Part shown: positions 9,671-21,909 of the stretch, piece by piece
Layout: every line of letters begins with the position of its first letter
Position numbering within the stretch: position 1 is the stretch's first letter
NCBI RefSeq assembly: GCF_013393325.1
Contig: NZ_QJRC01000072.1
Location: 62,001 to 126,000 of the forward strand
Direction: 5' to 3'
Length of the DNA: 64,000 nucleotides
Origin: Pseudomonas hunanensis
GTDB lineage: Bacteria; Pseudomonadota; Gammaproteobacteria; Pseudomonadales; Pseudomonadaceae
Made by a program: the position numbers and the translations under genes
Notes under the pieces: model-generated
What the model saw: only the letters and a program-made list of their open reading frames with translations
Databases searched by the model: none
What the model was told of the DNA's origin: nothing

Positions 9671-9709
9671 CGCCGCCACTTTTTTGGTCAAACACGGGGG
9701 CACTGCCCA

Positions 9710-10237
9710 ATGAGCTACAGCAAGATTCCGGCGGGCAAAGACCTGCCGAACGACATCTACGTCGCCATCGAGATCCCGGCCAACCACGCGCCGATCAAAT
9801 ACGAGATCGACAAGGACAGCGACACGCTGTTCGTCGACCGCTTCATGGCTACCCCAATGTTCTACCCAGCCAACTACGGTTTCATCCCGAACACCCTGGC
9901 TGACGACGGTGACCCGCTGGACGTGCTGGTGGTTACCCCTTATCCGGTAGCGCCAGGCTCGGTAATCCGCGCCCGCCCGGTTGGCGTACTGAACATGACC
10001 GACGACGGCGGCGGCGACGCCAAGGTCATCGCCGTTCCTCACGACAAGCTGTCGCAGCTGTACGTCGACGTGAAGGAATACACCGACCTGCCAGCCCTGC
10101 TGATCCAGCAAATCGAGCACTTCTTTGCCAACTACAAAGATCTCGAGAAGGGCAAGTGGGTCAAGATCGAAGGCTGGGAGGGCGCTGACGCTGCCCGTGC
10201 TGCGATCACCAAATCGGTTGCTGCCTACAAGGGCTGA
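9710..10237 (+). CDS. ppa: soluble inorganic pyrophosphatase (family I)
   Basis: A 175-residue enzyme hydrolysing pyrophosphate in the cytoplasm. The metal-binding signature D-G-D-P-L-D falls at residues 66-71, and other active-site stretches include [32 protein letters not shown] and the C-terminal [14 protein letters not shown]. It is full length for bacterial Ppa and has its own promoter and terminator, so it is probably monocistronic. Confidence 0.97.
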
Positions 10238-10248
10238 TACCGGTTGCA

Positions 10249-10278
10249 TAAAAAACCCCGCCTTGGCGGGGTTTTTTT
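10249..10278 (+). terminator. Rho-independent terminator of ppa
   Basis: CCCCGCC-TT-GGCGGGG at 10256-10271 forms a 7-bp stem followed by a run of seven T. An upstream A-run makes it partly bidirectional. Confidence 0.93.
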
Positions 10279-10423
10279 ACGCCTGAAAGGGCGATGCGCT
10301 GATTACTAGTAACAAATCCTACGCAGTCCTACACCAACGCCCTACAGGCGGCCTCTTTTCACACAAACCCCATCAACACCCGGTTCATATCCTTGCTGGC
10401 ACCCCGCCGCTACACTCGCTGCC

Positions 10424-11125
10424 ATGAACACTTCCGGTGACCGCCTCAAGGCCCTGCTGCATGAATGCGGCCTGACCCCTTCCGATTTCGCCGCCCAGCG
10501 CAGCGTCACACCGCAGCACGTCAACAACTGGTTCAAACGCGGTGTGCCTTTGGCCCGGCTGGATGAGCTGGCCGACCTGTTTTGTGTGCACCGCCGTTGG
10601 CTGCGCACCGGTGAAGGGCCCAAACACCCCAACCCGATCCTGCGCAACGGCCCGCCAAAGCTGGCACTCGCCAACCCACCCACTCCGCTGTCGGTGCGAC
10701 ACGGTCGGGTACTGAACGTGCCTTATTACGAGATGCATAACAGCCTGCTGTCGCCAGTGGCGGGCAAAAACCTGCGCCTGCCGGCAAAGGCCCTGAAGGG
10801 GTTGGGTGTACAGGCCGGTAACGCGATCTGCCTGGCGATGCCGGCCGGCAACATGCTCCCGTTGATTCCGCTGGAGGCCACCCTGGCCATCGACCTGAGC
10901 ATGACCCGAGTGGTCGATGGCGAGACCTATGCCCTGCTGCACAACGGCATGCTCAGGGTTAACAGCCTCAGCCTTGGCCTGCACGATACGCTCTATCTGC
11001 ACAGCCATGACCGGCGTAACTATGCGGTCGAACGCTACACCCCAGCGCAGCGCCAGGCGCAGGGGCTGGAGATCCTTGGCTGGGTGTTCCACTGGTCACA
11101 TTTCCGCCAGCAGCGGCCAGGCTGA
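10424..11125 (+). CDS. XRE-family regulator with LexA/S24-like C-terminal domain lacking the catalytic serine
   Basis: A 233-residue protein. Residues ~5-60 are a helix-turn-helix (LLHECGLTPSDFAAQ, VTPQHVNNWFKRGVP). The C-terminal half follows the S24 peptidase/repressor layout, but the position of the nucleophile in G-x-S-M-x-P is Asn143 (AGNMLPL), and the lysine region reads GMLRVNSL without the expected Lys. It should therefore bind DNA and dimerise but not self-cleave like LexA or phage CI. It ends in GWVFHWSHF. It is a single gene; its target and inducer are unknown. Confidence 0.78.
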   Translation: MNTSGDRLKALLHECGLTPSDFAAQRSVTPQHVNNWFKRGVPLARLDELADLFCVHRRWLRTGEGPKHPNPILRNGPPKLALANPPTPLSVRHGRVLNVPYYEMHNSLLSPVAGKNLRLPAKALKGLGVQAGNAICLAMPAGNMLPLIPLEATLAIDLSMTRVVDGETYALLHNGMLRVNSLSLGLHDTLYLHSHDRRNYAVERYTPAQRQAQGLEILGWVFHWSHFRQQRPG

Positions 11126-11147
11126 AACACCCTGTGCCATTTTTTGC

Positions 11148-11176
11148 TGGGCATCCTGCGCGGGCCCTTGTATGCT
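11148..11176 (+). promoter_or_regulatory. candidate promoter for a short transcript
   Basis: TGGGCA (11148) and TATGCT (11171) are spaced by 17 bp, each matching four of six sigma-70 consensus bases. A strong terminator lies 150 bp downstream on the same strand, with no convincing reading frame between. Confidence 0.35.
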
Positions 11177-11181
11177 ATGCG

Positions 11182-11354
11182 GCACATTTAGCCCCGACCG
11201 GCGCAAGCCGCGGTCCAGAGGGCTCGGCGATATCCCACACGGGCATCTGCCATCTCTTTCAGGCCCTTGATGGCCACACAGTTAAGGCGATTGCGGCTTA
11301 CCATAAATGAGTCGGAAGCGTCCCCGAGAAGCCGGCCACAAGCCGGCTTTTTAA
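11182..11354 (+). ncRNA. candidate small RNA (unidentified)
   Basis: The interval between a plausible promoter and a good terminator contains no plausible gene. The sequence includes GC-rich self-complementary patches (e.g. GACCGGCGCAAGCCGCGGTC near 11195) that could fold. I could not match it to a known family such as 6S, 4.5S RNA, RsmY/Z or PrrF. It could instead be the 5' remnant of a displaced gene. Confidence 0.35.
11329..11354 (+). terminator. Rho-independent terminator
   Basis: AAGCCGGC-CACAA-GCCGGCTT, an 8-bp stem at 11329-11349, runs into TTTTTAAT. The U-tract is only on the plus strand, so it ends a plus-strand transcript and not the facing glycosyltransferase. Confidence 0.85.
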
Positions 11355-11399
11355 TACCCCGTCGAATACGCTACAACCGGCAGATCCTCGTACGTGGCG

Positions 11400-12611
11400 T
11401 CAGATGTGCGGGCTGGCCGAGAGCTTCAAGCTGCTCTTCAGGAATTCCTCACGAACCTGATGCATCTGCAAGTGGGTTTTCCCCGTCGCATAGTCCAGCC
11501 CCGCGAGCCCCATTTTCAGCGCCAGCTCGGGGTGCCGCGCCGCATATCGAATACGGTCAGCCAAACTGGACGGGTTACCGGTTTCAAACGTGAGCGCATT
11601 GTGCCTGCTGGTAATATCCTGCACCCCGGATGTGTCGGAGCCGATGACGGGAACGCCCTGGCTGAACGCATCGAATATGATTCGGGGTTGTTCCTGCTTC
11701 AATGTCGGGACCAACAGCCAGTCATGCTGGGCAATGATCGTGAAAAAGTCTTTGCCATAATCGACTGCGCTCTGAAACCTCACCGCGACGGCGCCACGGT
11801 ACTCAGCGGCAAAGCGTAGGCAGTGCGCTTTCAAATCCCCGTCACCCATGAGAGTGATCGTGATTTCAACGCCTTCGACGTTCAGTTGTTCAATGGCTTC
11901 AAGAACGACCATGACACCTTTATCCACGACCAGGCGTGAGGGGTAAAGCAAGTTGAGTGTACGCTCACGCCTACCTTCGAATCGCCTCCTGACTGCCTCC
12001 GGGGCCGCCATGTACTGCTTATCGAGCCAGCTGGCAGGGTTAATTAACGTGTGGCTATTGTTGCCCCCGAGAAAATATTCCTTGTAGAAAGATTGAGTGA
12101 ATATCCTGGCGTTTGCCAGCTTCAAACAGCGTTTCAACAGGAGGGAGTGTGCGTAGTGCTCGATGACTGCCCTGAACGTCCGCGTATCACCCTGGCCCAG
12201 CATCCAGAATGAAGACTCTATGACAACAACCCATTGAAAGCGAAACAGGGGTTTCAGGGGCAGCAGGTAGAAGGACAACGGAAATGCCCAACCGGCACCG
12301 TCGGAATGCACGACCCTCGCCGATTTACAGGCTTTGGCGACGCACATGAAATTGGGTAGGAAATTCTTTAATACAGAGGCAAGCCCATAGTCTTTTCTCA
12401 AGCCGTAAAGCCATTTCACATTCAGATGACTAATGCTTTGCAACCCTTCGACGTTGTTGCTTTTTTCAACAGGGCAGCAGATGCCGAAGTTTTCTATGTA
12501 GCTCAGATGAAGCTCTATATCCTTGACCCACAAAGGGTCAGTAAAAAGTTCACCTTGCTCGTTTACAACAATCGGTATTCGGGTAAACAGGATATATGGG
12601 TCTTCAATCAT
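11400..12611 (-). CDS. GT4-type glycosyltransferase, orphan
   Basis: A 403-residue protein with a GT-B layout. The C-terminal half has LLYPSRLVVDKGVMVVLEAI (start of the nucleotide-sugar domain), ITLMGDGDLKAH, and EQPRIIFDAFSQGVPVIGSDTSGVQD, the E-x7-type donor-binding motif of GT4 enzymes. The N-terminal acceptor domain is not recognisable. ATG at 12611 is chosen because GAGGGGAAT directly precedes it. No other polysaccharide genes are adjacent and base composition looks lower in GC than the flanks, which suggests transfer. The sugar and acceptor are unknown. Confidence 0.75.
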   Translation of the reverse strand: MIEDPYILFTRIPIVVNEQGELFTDPLWVKDIELHLSYIENFGICCPVEKSNNVEGLQSISHLNVKWLYGLRKDYGLASVLKNFLPNFMCVAKACKSARVVHSDGAGWAFPLSFYLLPLKPLFRFQWVVVIESSFWMLGQGDTRTFRAVIEHYAHSLLLKRCLKLANARIFTQSFYKEYFLGGNNSHTLINPASWLDKQYMAAPEAVRRRFEGRRERTLNLLYPSRLVVDKGVMVVLEAIEQLNVEGVEITITLMGDGDLKAHCLRFAAEYRGAVAVRFQSAVDYGKDFFTIIAQHDWLLVPTLKQEQPRIIFDAFSQGVPVIGSDTSGVQDITSRHNALTFETGNPSSLADRIRYAARHPELALKMGLAGLDYATGKTHLQMHQVREEFLKSSLKLSASPHI

Positions 12612-12812
12612 ATTCCCCTCACAGGGATGCCTGGACACGATCAGTTGAATTGTCTACATGGGGCCTACTCCTCAAAACCAGCCGTCCATCTCAACAACGT
12701 TTCAGCGTCCTTGCAGACCTCCTGCACACGCAGTAAGCACTCCGCTAGGGCTACACTCTAGTGCGACTCAACCGATTGCACACGCGGTGCTGCAAAAAAA
12801 CCAGGCGGTCAT

Positions 12813-12832
12813 GGCGCCGGTAAGCCGGCGCC
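12813..12832. other. perfect GC-rich hairpin downstream of the TonB receptor gene
   Basis: GGCGCCGG-TAAG-CCGGCGCC is a perfect 8-bp stem. On the minus strand a run of seven T follows 12 bases later, so it may be an imperfect terminator for the receptor gene ending at 12900. Confidence 0.5.
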
Positions 12833-12899
12833 AAAAACAGTCATGCCAAACTAGCTATATATATCGTTCAATGAGCGCCGCACCTGGGATATCGACGCA

Positions 12900-15077
12900 T
12901 CAGAAGTCATACCGCGCCCCAACCATCATGCTGCGCGACGGCCCGTAAAAGTTGAATGTCGAAGTTGACCCCACCCGCGACAGGTAGTCCCGGTCGAACA
13001 GGTTGTTGACGTTGAAGGTGGCCGTCAGCTTCGAGGTAACCGGGTACGACAGCATCGCATCCACAGTGGCATAGCCCGGTGCATCGATACGCACACCGCC
13101 ATTTTCGGAATAGAAGTTGCTCATCGCCGATATACCGCCACCCACGGCCAGGCCAGTCAGCGGCCCTTGGTTGATGGTGTATTTGCTCCACAGTGATGCC
13201 TGGTTGCGCGGCATGATGAAGAAGGTGGTTTCGGCGTCACCCTTGACGGTTTCGGTTTCCATCCAGGTGTAGCCGGCCAGCAGTTCCCAGTTTGCCGTCA
13301 GCTTGCCGCTCACTTCTACTTCCGCGCCCTTCACACGTGTCTTGCCGGCTGCAACGGAGTCGGTAGTTGCTACGCCATCAGCGTCGTACAGCGTGGTGGC
13401 GCGGTTCTTGTCGGTCAGCCGGAACACCGACAACCGGGTATTCAGGTCGCCGCCAAAGTAGCTGCTCTTCAGGCCGAGCTCATACTGCTCGCCTTCACGC
13501 GGCTTCAGCACGCGGCCGTTGCTGTCGGTGTCGGACTGCGGCTTGAACACCTGCGAGTAGCTGGCATACAACGCGTGGTTATCGGTCAGGTCGTAGACCA
13601 GGCCGCCATATGGAGTGAAGTGACCGTCCACGCGTTTGCTGTCATTGGTGGTGGCGCCGCTGCTCAGGGTAGTGGTGTAGAAGTCACCGCGATACCAGCT
13701 GAAACGACCACCGGCGATCAGCGCCAGGCGATCGATCGGGCGGAACGTAACCTTGGAGTACAGCCCGTATTCCTCTTCCTGCATGCCGGTTTCGGTGCTG
13801 TAGTTGGGCGACGGCTTGGCGAACTGCTTCGGCGAATAGGTGTTGACGTTGATGGCACCCAGGTTGGTGGTGCCGTTGAGGTACTCGGTATCGTAGTTCT
13901 TATAGTCGCTGCCGACCACGAACTCGCTGACCTGGCCGAATGTTTCGAACGGCTGGCTGTAGCTGGCGTCCAGCGAGTAGGTGTCCTGGGTGAAATCGCG
14001 GGCGCTGGCGCGTTCGGAGTTGGCACCGGTAGTGGCGTTGGTCGCAGTGAAGGCATACAGGTAATTTGTATCGCGGTGCGAGCCACGGGCAGCGACACGG
14101 CCGTAGCCACCGTTATCGAAGCGGTGGGTCAGTTCAGCAACCAGGTCGGTGGTCTTGCCGTCGAAGTAGTTCCAGTCGGCCCCCAGGAAACGCGAATGGC
14201 TGAAGTCGGGCACTTCACCGGACAACGTGGCCGGGTAGCCGTTGTGCGGGGTGATGTTCTTCACTTCGTGCATCAGCCCGAACGACAGCGTGGTGGCCTC
14301 GTCCAGGTCGATGTCCAGCGCACCGTAGTAGCTGTTACTGGTGTTGGCGTTGTAATCGACTTCGCCATTGGTGTCGTCACGGGATGCGATGAAGCGCCCG
14401 CGCACGCGGCCGGCGTCATCCAGCGGCCCGCTCAGGTCGATTTCCTCGTGGTTGGTGTCCCAGGTGCCGTAGCTGCCTTCGATGTGGCCCTGGAATTCGG
14501 CCGTCGGGCGCTTGCGCACCATGTTGACGATGCCACCCAGTTCACTGGTACTGCTGAACAGCCCAGCCGGGCCACGCATGATTTCGACTCGGTCGAACGC
14601 CGCCAGCGACGGCACAGTGCCGAAGATACTGGCCATGGGGGCCGGCAGGCCGTCGATGTTGAATTCGCTGTACTCGTAGCCACGGGCGTAGATTGACGAG
14701 CGGCCGCTATCGTTGGTCAGGGTGCGCAGGCCGGCGGTGTACTTGGCCAGGTCATCCAGGTGCACGAACTGGCGGTCCTTGACGTAGTCCTGGGTGTAGA
14801 CGGTGATGGACTGGGGAATGTCCTTTAGCGCTGCTGGCGTCTTGGTGCCCACTGTAGCGGCATCGACGCTGTAGCCCCCGGTTTCTTCCGATGGCAGCAT
14901 GTCGTAAAGGCGGTTGCCCTCGATGGTCAATGCTGGCAGGTCGAGCGAGGCATCCTCGGCTGCCGCCTGAGTCGCTACCGTTTCAGCCAGTGCCGACAAC
15001 GAAAATGGCGCCAGCAGCCCCAGTACCAGCCAGCCCCGCACCCGTCGCGGGCTCCCCACACCTTTGAAACCGTTCAT
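12900..15077 (-). CDS. TonB-dependent ferric-siderophore receptor
   Basis: A 725-residue outer-membrane receptor. A signal peptide (GWLVLGLLAPFSLSALA) is followed directly by the plug, with no N-terminal signalling domain for a FecR/ECF pair. Plug motifs include DIPQSITVYTQDYV, YIRGYE-like IYARGYEYSEFNIDG and RVEIMRGPAGLFSS. The C-terminal ~550 residues are barrel, ending in GARYDF with the expected terminal Phe. This resembles the FpvA/FhuE/FoxA-type subfamily more than FepA/PfeA. ATG at 15077 follows GAAGGGTGTGGC. It is divergent from a PfeRS-like system and near a siderophore esterase. Confidence 0.88.
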   Translation of the reverse strand: MNGFKGVGSPRRVRGWLVLGLLAPFSLSALAETVATQAAAEDASLDLPALTIEGNRLYDMLPSEETGGYSVDAATVGTKTPAALKDIPQSITVYTQDYVKDRQFVHLDDLAKYTAGLRTLTNDSGRSSIYARGYEYSEFNIDGLPAPMASIFGTVPSLAAFDRVEIMRGPAGLFSSTSELGGIVNMVRKRPTAEFQGHIEGSYGTWDTNHEEIDLSGPLDDAGRVRGRFIASRDDTNGEVDYNANTSNSYYGALDIDLDEATTLSFGLMHEVKNITPHNGYPATLSGEVPDFSHSRFLGADWNYFDGKTTDLVAELTHRFDNGGYGRVAARGSHRDTNYLYAFTATNATTGANSERASARDFTQDTYSLDASYSQPFETFGQVSEFVVGSDYKNYDTEYLNGTTNLGAINVNTYSPKQFAKPSPNYSTETGMQEEEYGLYSKVTFRPIDRLALIAGGRFSWYRGDFYTTTLSSGATTNDSKRVDGHFTPYGGLVYDLTDNHALYASYSQVFKPQSDTDSNGRVLKPREGEQYELGLKSSYFGGDLNTRLSVFRLTDKNRATTLYDADGVATTDSVAAGKTRVKGAEVEVSGKLTANWELLAGYTWMETETVKGDAETTFFIMPRNQASLWSKYTINQGPLTGLAVGGGISAMSNFYSENGGVRIDAPGYATVDAMLSYPVTSKLTATFNVNNLFDRDYLSRVGSTSTFNFYGPSRSMMVGARYDF

Positions 15078-15097
15078 GCCACACCCTTCGCCCAAGT

Positions 15098-15116
15098 GAT
15101 AATAATTCGCAAACGA
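15098..15116. promoter_or_regulatory. candidate Fur box upstream of the receptor gene
   Basis: GATAATAATTCGCAAACGA matches about 10 of 19 positions of the Fur consensus, nearly all in one half (GATAAT-AT). It lies about 20-40 bp upstream of the receptor start codon, where Fur repression would be expected. Confidence 0.4.
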
Positions 15117-15259
15117 AACAAGTTGCTTTTTGCGAACGATACCGGAGCGAAAACGGGGGTGCAGCATCATTAACCTTCTTAACACATTGGGGCGTTGCCC
15201 TCGGGCCGCTGGCAATGGGATGATTCGTAACTGATAGAAGTTCTCATTCAAGGCTCGCC

Positions 15260-15951
15260 GTGCCCACCTCACTTCTCCTTGTCGAAGACGACCCTCGCCT
15301 GCTTCAAGACCTGGAACGCCATTTCCTCAACCGCGGTTTCCAGGTGCACGCCTGCGCCAGCGGCACCCAGGCACTGAATGCCATACAGCAATCGCAGTTC
15401 GATTTGGTGCTGTTGGACATCATGCTGCCAGGCATCGACGGCCTCAGCCTGCTCGACGAGCTGCGCCGACAACAGGCGGTACCGGTCATGCTGATGTCGG
15501 CGCTAGGCGCCGAGCAAGATCGCATCAGCGGCTTTACCCGTGGCGCGGACGATTACCTGCCCAAGCCCTTCAGCCTGGCGGAGCTGGACGCCCGGGTCGA
15601 CGCCTTGCTGCGGCGTGTGGCATTCGACCGTGGCACGGCGCTGCGTACCGACGTCGGCGAGGTGATGCTGGACCACGACCGTCAAGACGTTATCCACAAC
15701 GGCAATGCCGCTGGCCTCACCGCTTCCGAATTCCGCTTGCTGGTGACGCTGCGGGCGCACCCCGGCGAAGCCTTGAGCAAACCCTTCCTGTACCAGAGCG
15801 TGCTGCACCGGGCCTATACCCGCCTGGACAGGGGCCTGGACGTGCATGTGTGCAACCTGCGCCGCAAGCTGGCCGACATCAGTGCCCAGCACCTGCAGAT
15901 CCAGGCCGTGCGTGGCCAAGGGTATGTCCTGATCGACACGGAACAGCCCTG

Positions 15952-15952
<1 letters not shown>
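15260..15952 (+). CDS. OmpR-family response regulator, PfeR-like
   Basis: A 230-residue regulator. The receiver domain shows the acidic pair VEDD at 8-11, phosphoacceptor Asp53 in LVLLDIMLPG, and LPKPF with the conserved Lys. The C-terminal winged helix contains ASEFRLLVTL and RGLDVHVCNLRRKL and ends VRGQGYVLID. It starts with GTG at 15260. Its stop overlaps the start of the kinase gene. Together with the esterase downstream, the order response regulator-kinase-esterase recalls the P. aeruginosa pfeRS/pfeE locus, so enterobactin-type siderophore sensing is inferred. Confidence 0.88.
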
Positions 15953-18271
<2,319 letters not shown>

Positions 18272-18308
18272 CGACGTATCCGGCTGCAGTTGTTCGAGGC
18301 GCTCCTGG

Positions 18309-19514
<1,206 letters not shown>

Positions 19515-19611
19515 GGGGGTACTCCAGAAAGGCCATGCCTGCATGATACCGCCGAAGGTCGTAGAACAGCGGGTTGCCAGTGGGGTGGCACTGTGCGGTA
19601 TGCTTGCCCGG

Positions 19612-19745
19612 TCTTCAGGGCGGGGTGAAAGTCCCCACCGGCGGTAAATCGAAAGATGAGCCCGCGAGCGCCCCGGCCATGCCGGGGGTCAGCAGATCTG
19701 GTGCAACTCCAGAGCCGACGGTCATAGTCCGGATGAAAGAAGGCG
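19612..19745 (+). ncRNA. FMN riboswitch (RFN element)
   Basis: The conserved blocks of the RFN aptamer are in order: TCTTCAGGGCGGGGTGAAAG, CCCCACCGGCGGTAAAT, GAGCCCGCGAGC, a variable hairpin, CAGATCTGGTG, and GAGCCGACGGTCATAGTCCGG ATGAAAGAAG. It lies about 85 bp upstream of the ribB ATG. The following GC-rich stretch (GGGCGCCCTTGCGCGC) followed by TTTTG is the probable expression platform. FMN binding should lower ribB expression. Confidence 0.95.
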
Positions 19746-19828
19746 TCAGGCAGGGGCCATTCGGGCGCCCTTGCGCGCGCATTTTGTTCGCCCCGAGACG
19801 TTCATCGATCATTCACGAGGAGCGTTTC

Positions 19829-20479
19829 ATGTCCACCCAGCACCCTTCGCAATTTCCCAATGTTTTCGCCGCCATCGCCGCCTTCCAGGCCGGGCGCCCT
19901 GTACTGCTGCTCGACGATAACGACCGCGAGGACGAAGCGGACATCATTGCCGCCGCCGAGAACATTACCTTGCAGACCATGGCCATGATGATCCGCGACT
20001 GCAGCGGTATCGTCTGCCTGTGCCTGGATGAAGCCACCGTCGACGCGCTGCAGCTGGCACCGATGGTGCAGAACAACCAGGCCCGCCACGGCACCGGCTT
20101 CACCGTCACCATCGAGGCAGCAGAAGGCATTACCACCGGGGTTTCTGCCCAGGACCGTATCACCACCATCGACGCGGCACTGCGTTCCAGCGCCGAACAG
20201 CGCCATATCGTCAGCCCAGGCCATGTGTTCCCGCTGCGCGCCCGCAATGGCGGGGTACTGACCCGCCGTGGGCACACCGAAGGTTCGGTTGACCTGGCGC
20301 GCCTGGCTGGCCTGCGCCCGGCGGCTGTGTTGTGCGAACTGATGAACCCCGATGGCAGCATGGCCCGGGGCGAGCAGGTGGCGGTGTATGCGCGGCAGTA
20401 CAATTTGCCGGTGCTCACCATCGAAGAACTGGCGCGGTATCGTGAGGCCTTGTTGGAGCTGGAAGCAGAGCCAGCCTGA
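19829..20479 (+). CDS. ribB: 3,4-dihydroxy-2-butanone-4-phosphate synthase (riboswitch-controlled copy)
   Basis: A 216-residue single-domain RibB converting ribulose 5-phosphate to the four-carbon precursor of riboflavin. Active-site features are [61 protein letters not shown] and [16 protein letters not shown]. The ATG at 19829 follows CACGAGGAGCGTTTC. It is a paralogue of the N-terminal domain of the ribBX gene at 31067-32158 and is the copy placed under FMN control. Confidence 0.95.
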   Translation: MSTQHPSQFPNVFAAIAAFQAGRPVLLLDDNDREDEADIIAAAENITLQTMAMMIRDCSGIVCLCLDEATVDALQLAPMVQNNQARHGTGFTVTIEAAEGITTGVSAQDRITTIDAALRSSAEQRHIVSPGHVFPLRARNGGVLTRRGHTEGSVDLARLAGLRPAAVLCELMNPDGSMARGEQVAVYARQYNLPVLTIEELARYREALLELEAEPA

Positions 20480-20497
20480 TAGGTCACCTTCAGGTTG

Positions 20498-20579
20498 TTC
20501 GCGTTCACGCCCGCTGCCACAGGTACCCCACAGTTCTTCAAGGCTGTGGAGTACCTGTGGCAGCGGGGGTGCCCGCGAA
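20498..20579. repeat. 82-nt near-perfect palindrome (REP pair)
   Basis: Two 36-nt arms (20498-20533 and 20544-20579) pair with only four mismatches around the loop TTCTTCAAGG. The ends carry REP-like TTCGCG/CGCGAA. It follows ribB by 18 bp and precedes xseB by about 100 bp, so it may end ribB transcription or cap its message. Confidence 0.85.
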
Positions 20580-20676
20580 AGAGCCCTTGATACCCACCTC
20601 ATTGCCCCGGAAGTTTGCTCCCCCCGCCCCGCTCTGCTAGTGTCGCGCCGTTCTGAATGCCACCGAGACAGTCGCC

Positions 20677-20919
20677 ATGGCCCGCAAAAAAGCCTCCCTC
20701 GATTTCGAGCAATCCCTCGCAGACCTGCAAGCACTGGTCGAGCGCCTGGAGAACGGCGAGTTGTCGCTGGAAGAGTCGCTGGCCGCCTTCGAACAAGGCA
20801 TCGCCCTGACCCGTGATTGCCAGGGCGCCCTGGCCCAGGCCGAACAGAAGGTGCAAATTCTGCTGGAGCGCGACGGCGAGCTGGCTGCCCAGCCCTTCGA
20901 CGCGGAGCCAGACGTATGA
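20677..20919 (+). CDS. xseB: exodeoxyribonuclease VII small subunit
   Basis: An 80-residue helical protein with the family sequence [27 protein letters not shown] and [22 protein letters not shown]. It partners XseA (not in the window) in single-strand exonuclease VII. Its TGA overlaps the ispA ATG (ATGA), the usual arrangement xseB-ispA-dxs in gamma-proteobacteria. Confidence 0.95.
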   Translation: MARKKASLDFEQSLADLQALVERLENGELSLEESLAAFEQGIALTRDCQGALAQAEQKVQILLERDGELAAQPFDAEPDV

Positions 20920-21803
20920 TTGGTACCTACCAGGCCAGTTGCCAGGCGCGGGTCGATACCGCCCTCGAACCGCTGTTCATCGCCCCGACCAAAGAGCTGG
21001 AGCGCCTTTACGCCGCCATGCGCTACAGCGTGATGAACGGCGGCAAGCGCGTGCGCCCGTTGCTGGCCTACGCGGCCTGCGAAGCCCTGGGCGCACCCGC
21101 CGAACAGGCCAACGGCGCCGCCTGCGCGGTCGAGCTGATCCACGCTTACTCGCTGGTGCATGACGACCTGCCGGCCATGGACGACGACGACCTGCGTCGC
21201 GGCCAGCCAACCACTCACAAAGCGTTCGATGAAGCCTGCGCCATCCTGGCTGGCGACGGCCTGCAGAGCCTGGCGTTCAGCGCCCTGCTCGACCCACACC
21301 TGAGCCCGCAGGCAGACAACATCCGCCTGGCCATGGTCCAGGCATTGGCCAAGGCTGCCGGCCCGGCCGGCATGGTCGGCGGCCAGGCCATCGACCTCGG
21401 CTCAGTGGGCCTGAAGCTGGACCAGCAGGCGCTGGAATTCATGCACCGGCACAAGACCGGCGCGCTGATCGAAGCCAGCGTCCGCCTCGGCGCCCTGGCC
21501 AGTGCCCGCGCCGAACAAGCGCAGCTCGATGCCCTGCAAACTTATGCACAGGCCATCGGCCTGGCATTCCAGGTGCAGGACGATATCCTCGATGTGGAAA
21601 GCGATACCGCCACCCTGGGTAAACGCCAGGGCGCCGACATAGCCCGTGACAAACCGACCTATCCGGCCCTGCTGGGCCTGGAAGCGGCCAAGGCCTATGC
21701 AATCGAACTGCGCGACCAGGCGCTGATCGCACTGCAAGGGTTCGGTGAAACGGCCGAGCCGCTGCGGGCGCTGGCGCGCTACATCGTCGAACGCCGTAAC
21801 TGA
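20916..21803 (+). CDS. ispA: farnesyl diphosphate synthase
   Basis: A 295-residue prenyl synthase that adds isopentenyl diphosphate to make farnesyl diphosphate. The first aspartate-rich motif is in [17 protein letters not shown] near residue 83 and the second is in [13 protein letters not shown] near 222; [12 protein letters not shown] is the substrate-binding segment. The start overlaps xseB by 4 bp. It acts downstream of Dxs in isoprenoid synthesis, and the three genes probably form an operon. Confidence 0.96.
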   Translation: MIGTYQASCQARVDTALEPLFIAPTKELERLYAAMRYSVMNGGKRVRPLLAYAACEALGAPAEQANGAACAVELIHAYSLVHDDLPAMDDDDLRRGQPTTHKAFDEACAILAGDGLQSLAFSALLDPHLSPQADNIRLAMVQALAKAAGPAGMVGGQAIDLGSVGLKLDQQALEFMHRHKTGALIEASVRLGALASARAEQAQLDALQTYAQAIGLAFQVQDDILDVESDTATLGKRQGADIARDKPTYPALLGLEAAKAYAIELRDQALIALQGFGETAEPLRALARYIVERRN

Positions 21804-21909
21804 TGGATTGGGGCCGCTGCGCGCCCCATGCGACACCCGTCTGAATGGGCAGTATTTCCTACAATGGGGTAAACTGCCGCGTCTTCACACACCTATAACG
21901 ACTCGCCTG

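Noticed and set aside
11267..11593. Plus-strand frame running through the terminator at 11329
   Set aside because: It crosses a strong terminator and overlaps the 3' end of the glycosyltransferase gene; sequence is Arg/Pro/Ser-rich without motif.
13575..14696. Plus-strand open frame opposite the TonB receptor gene
   Set aside because: Antisense to a clear receptor; valine/glycine-rich shadow sequence.
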